Source: an uncultured Chloroflexota bacterium
Lineage (GTDB): Bacteria > Chloroflexota > Limnocylindria > Limnocylindrales > CSP1-4
NCBI GenBank assembly: GCA_903924005.1
Contig: CAIXZV010000576.1
Location: 1 to 24,905, forward strand
Direction: 5' to 3'
DNA: 24,905 nucleotides
Position 1 is the stretch's first letter. Each line of letters starts with the position of its first letter. Shown here piece by piece: positions 17,210-23,786 of the stretch. The notes below the pieces were generated by a model. It did no database searches. It worked only from the letters and a program-made list of their open reading frames with translations, and was not told the DNA's origin. A program made the position numbers and the translations under genes.

Positions 17210-17386
17210 ATGCGCAGTCGAAGCAACTTCGCACCCACCGCACCCACCATCATGGTGGCGCTGGTCCTCATGCTCATCGGGCTGCTGGGGACCTACGGGA
17301 CCATCGTCCCGGACCAGGTTGGCGTGCTCGCCTTTGTCGTGGCAATCGTGCTGCTGCTGCTTGGGATGGTCATCCCGGGCATCTGA
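17210..17386 (+). CDS. Two-helix membrane microprotein (58 aa), function unknown
   Basis: The product has a basic start (MRSRSNFAPTAP) and two hydrophobic segments (TIMVALVLMLIGLLGTYG and VLAFVVAIVLLLLGMVIPGI) separated by TIVPDQVG. It begins two bases after the previous stop, so translational coupling is likely. The shared plan (basic N-terminus, helix, Asp-containing loop, helix, PGI end) points to duplication of one ancestral gene. It lies upstream of nuoA by 215 bases, with a hairpin and a promoter in between, so it is probably not part of the nuo transcript. Confidence 0.65.
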   Translation: MRSRSNFAPTAPTIMVALVLMLIGLLGTYGTIVPDQVGVLAFVVAIVLLLLGMVIPGI

Positions 17387-17421
17387 GGGCACACACGGGC
17401 ATCCAAGGGCAAACAGCCCAG

Positions 17422-17464
17422 CGGCCCCTCCGTCGGGACCGGGCGTCACCTCCCGCAGGGGCCG
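17422..17464 (+). terminator. Long inverted repeat between the microproteins and the nuo promoter
   Basis: CGGCCCCT (17422-17429) and AGGGGCCG (17457-17464) are perfect reverse complements. An inner GGGA/TCCC pair (17435-17438 and 17451-17454) could extend the fold. There is no T tract. It sits just upstream of a good -10 box, so it may insulate the nuo promoter from upstream transcription, or act as an operator. Confidence 0.35.
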
Positions 17465-17493
17465 TCCGCACCCCTCGCCGCGCCGTGGCGCGC

Positions 17494-17502
17494 TGCTAGA
17501 AT
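17494..17502 (+). promoter_or_regulatory. Extended -10 promoter of the nuo operon
   Basis: TGCTAGAAT combines the TGn extension with a TAGAAT hexamer, a pattern that can work without a -35 box; none is obvious here. Transcription would start near 17509, giving a leader of about 90 bases before nuoA. The leader holds no recognised riboswitch. Confidence 0.45.
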
Positions 17503-17601
17503 GCCAACGCCGGGCCTAGCCATGCGGCTATGCGCGGTTGCAACCTGAACCGAGAACGCAAACCGGCACGTTGACCGGCCGCGTTCCACCTCGAGGGCCT
17601 C

Positions 17602-17958
17602 GTGACCGGGATCTGGTACGTCGTCGGGTTTGTCATCGCCGGTACGGGATTCGTCTTCGGGACGATTGGGCTGGCATGGCTGATCTCCCACCGCACCCGT
17701 GGTGATGAGCACAAGGGCTACCCGTACGAGTCGGGCATCGACACCTACGGCGACCCGCACGCCCGCTTCGGCATCTCCTTCTACATCTACGCCCTGATGT
17801 TTGTCGCGTTCGACATCGAGGTGGTGTTCATCTACCTGTGGGCCCTGGTGTTCCAGGACCTGCTGATGGGCGGCCTCATCAGCATGCTGATCTTCGTCGG
17901 CATCCTGATGCTCGGCCTCGCCTACGCCTGGCGCAAGGGAGTGCTTTCGTGGCGATGA
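17602..17958 (+). CDS. nuoA: NADH-quinone oxidoreductase subunit A
   Basis: The 118-residue membrane protein has three transmembrane helices and the NuoA signature: YPYESGID around residues 40-47, then FYIYALMFVAFDIEVVFIYL, whose acidic residues lie in the second helix near the quinone-binding junction of complex I. It belongs to the membrane arm next to NuoH. The GTG at 17602 has a GAGGG site four bases upstream and gives the normal family length. It is the first gene of the operon and overlaps nuoB. Confidence 0.95.
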   Translation: MTGIWYVVGFVIAGTGFVFGTIGLAWLISHRTRGDEHKGYPYESGIDTYGDPHARFGISFYIYALMFVAFDIEVVFIYLWALVFQDLLMGGLISMLIFVGILMLGLAYAWRKGVLSWR

Positions 17959-18644
17959 CCCCCGACGGCGACGGGGCGGCGGACCTCGTCCCCGCAGGCA
18001 GCGGCGACGTCACGTCTCCGATCATCGTCCCCAACACGCTGTGGACATCGGATCGTCCGGGCGCCTACCTGAGCACCAGCCCTGCCTTCACGCACCTTCG
18101 GGACCTTGAAGGCTCCGAGTTGGTGAACCGAGACAACGCGCGCTGGGGCAACCTGGAGGTCATTCCCACCAAGGCTGACCTCATCACGGACCTGATCCGC
18201 ATGAACAGCCTCTGGCCGCTGCTCTCGGGTCTGGCGTGCTGCGCCATCGAGATGATGTCCGCGGCCACCTCCAAGAACGACATGGACCGCTGGGGCATGT
18301 TCCCGTTCCGCGCCTCGCCGCGGCAGGCGGATGTCCTCATCGTCGCCGGCACCCTCACCACCAAGATGGCCGGCCCCCTGGTCCGCCTCTGGGAGCAGAT
18401 GCCGGAGCCCAAGTGGTGTGTCGCCATGGGTGACTGCACCTGTTCGGGCGGCCGCTACAAGCGTTCCTACTCAACCATTGAGGGGATCGATCGGGTCCTG
18501 CCCGTGGACGTCTACGTCCCCGGCTGCCCGCCCCGCCCAGAAGGCCTCATCTACGGGATGATGAAGCTGGGGCAGTTGATCAAGGAGCGGCGCGGCAACT
18601 GGCCAGATCACGCGGTCGCCCCCAACGTGCCCGAGGACGTCTAG
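17949..18644 (+). CDS. nuoB: NADH-quinone oxidoreductase subunit B (N2 cluster)
   Basis: This 231-residue protein carries the four ligands of the terminal [4Fe-4S] cluster N2: C97 and C98 in GLACCAIEMM, C163 in GDCTCSGG and C193 in PGCPPRPE. The spacing is very close to the E. coli protein. N2 passes electrons to quinone at the interface with NuoD. About 50 residues precede the conserved VIPTKADLITDLIRMNSLWP, a longer N-terminal extension than usual. The GTG at 17949 is preferred because AAGGGAG ends seven bases upstream; an ATG two codons later (17955) sits 13 bases away and forms an ATGA overlap with the nuoA stop. Either choice couples translation to nuoA. Confidence 0.95.
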   Translation: MAMTPDGDGAADLVPAGSGDVTSPIIVPNTLWTSDRPGAYLSTSPAFTHLRDLEGSELVNRDNARWGNLEVIPTKADLITDLIRMNSLWPLLSGLACCAIEMMSAATSKNDMDRWGMFPFRASPRQADVLIVAGTLTTKMAGPLVRLWEQMPEPKWCVAMGDCTCSGGRYKRSYSTIEGIDRVLPVDVYVPGCPPRPEGLIYGMMKLGQLIKERRGNWPDHAVAPNVPEDV

Positions 18645-18647
18645 GCC

Positions 18648-19196
18648 ATGGACCGTTCCCTCAAAGCGCGCCTTGAGGCGCGGCTTGCTGACCATCTCGC
18701 GGGCCCCATCCGCCAGCGCCACGACCAGACCGAGATCCGGATCCGCCCGGCGGACCTGCTCGAGGTCATGCGGACGCTCCACGACGATCCGGACTTTGAC
18801 TTCACAATCATCGCGGACCTGGCGGGCGTGGACACGGGCACCACGATGCAGGTGGTCTACCACCTGTGGTCCGCCAAGACGACGGACTGGCTCCGCATCA
18901 TCGCTGAGGGCATGCCGCGTGAAGACCCGCGCATCCCGTCGCTCACCGGGCTCTGGCCTGGCGCCGAGTGGATGGAGCGCGAGACGTACGACATGTTCGG
19001 CATCATCTTTGAGGGCAACCGAGACCTGCGGCGCATCTACATGCCGCCGGACTACGCAAGCTTCCCGCTCCGCAAGGACTTCTACCTGCCCGATGACTCG
19101 GCACGCTCCCCCGGCGGCGGTGCCCGCCACGTGGAGCAGCCAAACGCGCCCGTCGTGACCAGCACGCGCGCGCCGCGCCGCACGGTGAGGGGCTGA
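18648..19196 (+). CDS. nuoC: NADH-quinone oxidoreductase subunit C
   Basis: The 182-residue protein is the 30-kDa connecting subunit of complex I. Its family signature is ERETYDMFGIIFEGNRDLRR, starting at residue 110, followed by IYMPPDYASFPLRKDFYLP. It holds no redox centre and links NuoB and NuoD to the input arm. After the conserved domain comes a tail of about 30 residues rich in Gly, Ala, Pro and Arg, probably disordered. The gene starts three bases after nuoB and ends four bases before nuoD. Confidence 0.95.
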   Translation: MDRSLKARLEARLADHLAGPIRQRHDQTEIRIRPADLLEVMRTLHDDPDFDFTIIADLAGVDTGTTMQVVYHLWSAKTTDWLRIIAEGMPREDPRIPSLTGLWPGAEWMERETYDMFGIIFEGNRDLRRIYMPPDYASFPLRKDFYLPDDSARSPGGGARHVEQPNAPVVTSTRAPRRTVRG

Positions 19197-19200
19197 TCGC

Positions 19201-20442
19201 ATGACCACCCCCACCGGCCTCGGCCACCACGCCTCAGAGGACGATCCCCGGATCATGCTCGACGGCCAGATTGGCCAGTACGAGCAGGTTCCGCCGTATC
19301 CGCCGCGCACAGAGCGTGAAGCGGAGTTCTACTCGCTTCGCGACGGCGAGATGTTCCTCAACATGGGTCCGCAGCATCCGTCCACGCACGGTGTGCTCCG
19401 CGTTGTCCTCAAGATCAACGGCGAGAACGTCGTGGATCTGGACCCGGTCCTGGGCTACCTCCACCGCGGCGTGGAGAAGCTCTGCGAAAACTCGGACTAC
19501 CACCACGTCATCAGCCAGATCGATCCGCTGGAGTACGTCAGCTCGCTCTTCATGGAGTGGGCGCCGGTCATGTCGTTTGAGCAGCTGCTCGACGTCAAGG
19601 TGCCGCGCCGGGCTGAGTACATCCGCGTGCTCACCGGCGAGCTCCTGCGCGTTGCCAGCCACGTGCTCTTCCAGGGCTGGATGGCGCTGGACCTCGGCGG
19701 CCTCGCGCCCATCCTCTACAGCTTCATCGAGCGCGATGAGATTGTGGAGATGCTGGCGGCGCTCACCGGCCAGCGGATGCTGTTCAACTACTTCCGCATC
19801 GGCGGCGTCAACGGGGACCTGAACCACGAGTTCATGTCCCGCCTTGGCGACTGGATGAGCCGGGCGCTGGTGCAGCACGAGGCCAACATCGGCCTGCTCA
19901 ACGAGAACGAGATCTTTGTCCGCCGCATGCGCGACATCGGCCGCCTCGACGGCGAGACCGCCAAGCGCATGGGCGTCTCCGGACCCAACATCCGCGCCGC
20001 CGGCGTCCCGTTTGACGTCCGCCGGGCGCACCCCTACTCCGTGTACCCGGAGCTGGAGTTTGACATCCCGGTTCGCGGTACCGGGCCCGCGGGCGGCGAC
20101 TCGCTGGACCGCTACCTGCTGCGGCTGGACGAAGTGCGCGAGAGCATCCGGATCATCGACCAGTGCCTGCACAACATGCCCGACGGCCCCGTCATGGCCC
20201 GTCTGCCGCGGCTCATGCGCCCGCGTCCGGGTCGCGCCTGGGCAGCCGTTGAGTCGCCGCGCGGCCTCTTTGGCACCTACGTCATCTCTGACGGCACCGA
20301 CCAGCCGTTCCGCATGAAGATCCACGACCCGTCCTTCGTGCACCTCCAGCTTGTGGGCATGTTGATGAAGAACAACCTGATCGCGGACACGATGGCCGTG
20401 ATGGCCTCGCTTGACCCGGTCATGGGCGGTATCGACAAGTGA
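19201..20442 (+). CDS. nuoD: NADH-quinone oxidoreductase subunit D (quinone site)
   Basis: The 413-residue protein is the 49-kDa subunit that forms the quinone cavity with NuoB. NMGPQHPSTHGVLR is present with H63, and Y100 lies in the position of the quinone-headgroup Tyr (SDYHHV); both match the known pair. LGYLHRGVEKL carries R89, which corresponds to the arginine dimethylated by NDUFAF7 in human NDUFS2 (R118 of the precursor). The C-terminal DPVMGGIDK is the usual end. A GAGGGG site precedes the ATG by nine bases, and the stop overlaps the nuoH start (GTGA). Nothing suggests loss of function. Confidence 0.97.
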   Translation: MTTPTGLGHHASEDDPRIMLDGQIGQYEQVPPYPPRTEREAEFYSLRDGEMFLNMGPQHPSTHGVLRVVLKINGENVVDLDPVLGYLHRGVEKLCENSDYHHVISQIDPLEYVSSLFMEWAPVMSFEQLLDVKVPRRAEYIRVLTGELLRVASHVLFQGWMALDLGGLAPILYSFIERDEIVEMLAALTGQRMLFNYFRIGGVNGDLNHEFMSRLGDWMSRALVQHEANIGLLNENEIFVRRMRDIGRLDGETAKRMGVSGPNIRAAGVPFDVRRAHPYSVYPELEFDIPVRGTGPAGGDSLDRYLLRLDEVRESIRIIDQCLHNMPDGPVMARLPRLMRPRPGRAWAAVESPRGLFGTYVISDGTDQPFRMKIHDPSFVHLQLVGMLMKNNLIADTMAVMASLDPVMGGIDK

Positions 20443-21782
20443 CCGCCATCAGCAAATCCCTCGGTCAGGTGACCACCGCCGGCAAGGTCATCATTCCCCT
20501 GCTGCTGGTCATCCTTGTGGTTGGCCCCATCGCGACATACCTGCTGGCAACCGTTGCCGGGCCGGTCATCGTGGATGTGCTCAACTCAAACCTTGGCATC
20601 GTGCGGTTTGTGGTGGCCATCACGGGCGTGCTGCTGTTCAGCATCCCGGCCGCGTTCATCATCATCTACATGGAACTGAAGGTCATCGCCTTCATGAACC
20701 TCCGGATTGGTCCGGACCGGGTTGGCCCAAAGGGCGCCGCCCACTCCGTGATTGCCGGCCTCAAGGTCCTCACCAAGGAAGACTTCAGCCCCAACGCCGC
20801 GGATCGCACCATCTTCACGTGGGCGCCGGTCATCGTGTTCCTCACAAGCGTCATGACGTTCCTGGTCATCCCCTTTGGCCCAGGCCTCGTTGGCGCCAAG
20901 CTCAATATCGGCGTCCTGTATCTGTTCTCCGTGGGCGGCATGAGCGTCGTGGGCCTGCTGCTCGCGGGTTGGTCCAGCTTCAACAAGTACTCGCTGCTGG
21001 GCGGTCTCCGCGCAGCCGCGCAGGTGGTGTCCTACGAGATCCCGCTCACGCTGAGCGTTGTGGGTCTGATCCTGCTGGCCGGCACCCTGAGCGTTGACCA
21101 ACTGGCGGCCAACCAGGCCGGCTGGTTCACCAACTGGTACGTCTTCCGCCAGCCGCTTGGCGCGCTGATCTTCTTCATCGCCGCCACCGCAGAGGCAAAC
21201 CGCACGCCGTTTGACCTCACCGAGGCAGACTCAGAGATCGTCGCGGGCTTTGCCACCGAGTACTCAGGCATGCGCTTCGGCTTCCTGTTCTTTGCCGAGT
21301 ACGTGAACGTGTTCATCATCTCGGCGCTCATGACGACGTTCTTCTTCGGCGCCTGGAACGCCCCGTTCCCGTTCCCGCACCTCACGGTTGCGCTGGATCC
21401 GGGGTCCTTGGGGATCATGTTGCCAATCGCCATTGCGGTTGGCCCACTCCTGGTCACCCTCGCGCTCGCCGTGCCGTTCTGGCTCATCCGCACCAAGGCA
21501 CCCGCCTGGCAGGCGCTGCTCGCGGGCTTTGCGCTGGCCAACCTGCTTGCGTTTGGCGCCATCGGCCTGCTGACCTACATCAGCTGGGACTGGGTTGCCG
21601 GGCTGATCTGGTTCTTCGTGAAGTCGTTCATGTTCGTGTTCGTCTTCGTCTGGATGCGCGGCACGTTCCCGCGCGTCCGCGTTGACCAACTGATGGGCTT
21701 TGCCTGGAAGTGGCTGCTGCCCGCCTCGCTGCTCAACCTGTTTGTGACAGCGCTGGCCATCATCGTGGTGAAGTCCCTGTGA
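20439..21782 (+). CDS. nuoH: NADH-quinone oxidoreductase subunit H
   Basis: The 447-residue protein has about nine hydrophobic segments and the NuoH signatures RIGPDRVGPKG, AEANRTPFDLTEADSEIVAG from residue 251, and FATEYSGMRFGFLFFAEY. It forms the membrane part of the quinone tunnel and the start of the proton path. It is longer than typical bacterial NuoH (about 325-420), mainly through an N-terminal helix of about 40 residues and long loops. The conserved E-R-K of the first cytoplasmic loop reads MELKVIAFMNL here. Translation starts at a GTG overlapping the nuoD stop. Placing nuoH directly after nuoD, without nuoEFG between, differs from the E. coli order. Confidence 0.95.
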   Translation: MTAISKSLGQVTTAGKVIIPLLLVILVVGPIATYLLATVAGPVIVDVLNSNLGIVRFVVAITGVLLFSIPAAFIIIYMELKVIAFMNLRIGPDRVGPKGAAHSVIAGLKVLTKEDFSPNAADRTIFTWAPVIVFLTSVMTFLVIPFGPGLVGAKLNIGVLYLFSVGGMSVVGLLLAGWSSFNKYSLLGGLRAAAQVVSYEIPLTLSVVGLILLAGTLSVDQLAANQAGWFTNWYVFRQPLGALIFFIAATAEANRTPFDLTEADSEIVAGFATEYSGMRFGFLFFAEYVNVFIISALMTTFFFGAWNAPFPFPHLTVALDPGSLGIMLPIAIAVGPLLVTLALAVPFWLIRTKAPAWQALLAGFALANLLAFGAIGLLTYISWDWVAGLIWFFVKSFMFVFVFVWMRGTFPRVRVDQLMGFAWKWLLPASLLNLFVTALAIIVVKSL

Positions 21783-21789
21783 GCGTCCG

Positions 21790-22455
21790 ATGAGCACTGT
21801 CCCCGGCATGGGCCTCCTCCGCGGGATGGGCCTGACCCTCACGCGGTTCTTCCAGCCCAAGGCCACCATCAAGTGGCCAGAGCAGCAGGCCGATGTCGCG
21901 CCGCGCTTCCGCGGCCGCCTCCAGCTGCTGTACGACGAGAACGGCTCGCTCAAGTGCGAGACCTGCTTCCAGTGCGCCCAGGCGTGCCCGGTTGAATGCA
22001 TCGACATGGGCGGCATGGATACTCGCGGGCGCTTCCACGTCCACTGGGGTCCGGCCGAGACCTACGGCGAGCGGCGGGAGGAGTCGGCGCTGCGCCGCTC
22101 CGGCCGACCTGTCGCGGACGAGGCGTTCACCCGCTTTGCGGCGCTGGACCCAACGGCCGATGACGAGATCCTCGCCGCCCACGACGACGACCCGCGCGAG
22201 ATGCTCGCCATCCTTGAGGAAGTCCAGGGCGTCTACGGCTACCTCCCGGTTGCGGCGCTCAAGCACATCGCCCGCACCACCGGCGCCTGGTACGCAACCG
22301 TCTACGGCACCGCCACCAGCTACCGCCACTTCCGGTTTGAGCCGCCGTCCGTCGCCACAGCGGCGCCCGCGGGTCAGGGCCAGAAGGTTGCCGAGGCGGG
22401 CTACCTCGCCGCGCTGGACTCTGCGCTCCGGTTTGACGGGAAGGCCGCCCGATGA
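21790..22455 (+). CDS. NuoI-NuoE hybrid: single [4Fe-4S] motif fused to a NuoE-like helical domain
   Basis: The 221-residue product starts like NuoI (GLTLTRFFQPKATIKWPEQQ, then RFRGRLQLLYDENG) and has one ferredoxin motif, CETCFQCAQACP, with C56, C59, C62 and C66. The second CxxCxxCxxxCP motif of true NuoI is absent; a charged linker takes its place. From about residue 125 the sequence becomes NuoE-like: EMLAILEEVQGVYGYLPVAA, then HIARTTGAWYATVYGTATSY and RHFRFEP. It stops there: the thioredoxin-like half that binds the [2Fe-2S] cluster N1a is missing, and no cysteine occurs after C70. So two of the three clusters expected from separate NuoI and NuoE are lost. The gene lies seven bases after nuoH and overlaps the next start (ATGA). 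It could connect NuoB to a modified input arm. The fusion is read directly from an uninterrupted frame. Confidence 0.88.
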   Translation: MSTVPGMGLLRGMGLTLTRFFQPKATIKWPEQQADVAPRFRGRLQLLYDENGSLKCETCFQCAQACPVECIDMGGMDTRGRFHVHWGPAETYGERREESALRRSGRPVADEAFTRFAALDPTADDEILAAHDDDPREMLAILEEVQGVYGYLPVAALKHIARTTGAWYATVYGTATSYRHFRFEPPSVATAAPAGQGQKVAEAGYLAALDSALRFDGKAAR

Positions 22456-23786
22456 GCTTCCTCACAACGCCCCCCGCATGGCCCAAGGTCCTTACCGGCC
22501 GGGTCGACATGCTGGCGGCGGACCCGTTCAGCCTTGACACGGCCGTCCGCACCGGGGCCTTTGGGGCCCTGAAGAAGGCCGCGGGCCTTGGCGCCTCGGG
22601 CACCATCGACCTTGTCGCCGCTGCCGGTCTTCGCGGCCGTGGCGGGTCCGGCTTCCCTGCGGCCGACAAGTGGCGCATGGCCGCGGGCATCGAATCGGAC
22701 CAGCGCTATCTGATCGCCAACGGCTATGGCGCAGACCCGGGATCCCACACGGATGCCTCGCTGCTTGCCGCAGACCCCTGGGCTGTGCTGGAGGGCATGG
22801 CGATTGCCGCGCTCGCCATCGGCGCCACGGACGCGATCCTTGCGGTGCGGGCAGACGATGCTGCGCTGGTCGCCAAACTTGAGGGAGCCGTCCTTGCCGC
22901 CGAAGAGGCGGGCTACCTTGGCGATGACGCCGCGGGCTCCGGCCGCCGGGTGACCGTGACCGTCCGCGCGCTGCAGGGCTCCTACATGCTGGGTGAGGAG
23001 ACCGTCCTCATCAAGGCACTTGAGGGCCGCCGCGCGCAGCCCGATCAGCGCCCGCCGTATCCGGCCCAGCGCGGGCTGTTTGACCGGCCCACGGTTGTGA
23101 ACAACGTCCAGACCCTTGCGGCTGTCCCCTGGATCGTCGCCAACGGCGCAGAGGCCTTCGCCGCAATCGGCGCAAGCACCTGCCCGGGCACCGTGCTTGT
23201 CCAGCTCCGCGGTCCTGCGGGCGGCGGCGTTGCCGAGATCCCCACCGGCACCCCGCTTCGGGCCCTCGTGGACCTTGCGGGCGGCGCAGGTTCCCACGGG
23301 CTCAAGGCGCTCCTGGTTGGCGGCCCCACCGGCGGCATCCTGCCCGCTGAAACGCTCGACACGCCGTATGAGCCCGCGGCTCTGCGTGCAGCCGGCGCCC
23401 ACATGGGCTCAGGCTCCGTGGTGATCGCAGACCAGCGCGCCTGCGTCGTGGATCTGGCCCGGCTCCTCACCCGCTACGCCGCAGATCAGGCCTGCGGCAA
23501 GTCCATCCCGTGCCGCATCGGCCTGCGCCGTCTCTCAGAGATTGGCGACCGGATCGCGGCCGGCAAACCGCGTGCCAACGATGCCGTAACCCTTGGGGAC
23601 CTGGCGCACGATATCGCAGCCTCCGCCCTGTGTGACCACGAGCGGACTGCCACCCTGGCGCTGTCCGCCACGCTCCGCTACTTCCGCGCCGAACTTGACG
23701 ACCACCTGCTCCGCAGCACCTGTCCCGCCGGCGTCTGTACGCCGATTGCGGTCGGGAGCGCCTCGTCCCGGGGAGCCAGCCGATGA
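22452..23786 (+). CDS. NuoF-like NADH/FMN subunit with degenerate N3 cluster site
   Basis: The 444-residue protein has the NuoF fold: GLRGRGGSGFPAADKW for NAD(H), GSYMLGEETVLIKALEGRR, PPYPAQRGLFDRPTVVNNVQ and the C-terminal helical domain. Two sites differ from standard. The FMN loop, usually N-A-D-E-x-E-P-G, reads NGYGADPG (N90 and D95 kept, the central Asp-Glu lost). The N3 [4Fe-4S] motif CGxCxPC reads CGKSIPC, so C348, C354 and C394 remain while Ser351 replaces one ligand. The tail has CPAGVC, a motif I associate with NuoF-type subunits of bifurcating hydrogenases and related enzymes. Both ends overlap neighbours through ATGA junctions. It may still bind NAD(H) and flavin, or it may be mainly structural; activity is uncertain. 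Confidence 0.88.
   Translation: MSFLTTPPAWPKVLTGRVDMLAADPFSLDTAVRTGAFGALKKAAGLGASGTIDLVAAAGLRGRGGSGFPAADKWRMAAGIESDQRYLIANGYGADPGSHTDASLLAADPWAVLEGMAIAALAIGATDAILAVRADDAALVAKLEGAVLAAEEAGYLGDDAAGSGRRVTVTVRALQGSYMLGEETVLIKALEGRRAQPDQRPPYPAQRGLFDRPTVVNNVQTLAAVPWIVANGAEAFAAIGASTCPGTVLVQLRGPAGGGVAEIPTGTPLRALVDLAGGAGSHGLKALLVGGPTGGILPAETLDTPYEPAALRAAGAHMGSGSVVIADQRACVVDLARLLTRYAADQACGKSIPCRIGLRRLSEIGDRIAAGKPRANDAVTLGDLAHDIAASALCDHERTATLALSATLRYFRAELDDHLLRSTCPAGVCTPIAVGSASSRGASR

Noticed and set aside
19234..20343. 369-codon minus-strand opening opposite nuoD
   Set aside because: nuoD on the plus strand is unmistakable. The antisense product is His/Val/Ala/Asp-rich low-complexity sequence with no recognisable domain.
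21790..22455. NuoI/NuoE hybrid as a frameshifted pseudogene
   Set aside because: The frame is uninterrupted, both halves keep conserved residues, and both ends are coupled to neighbours in normal operon fashion. A functional fusion is more likely than decay.
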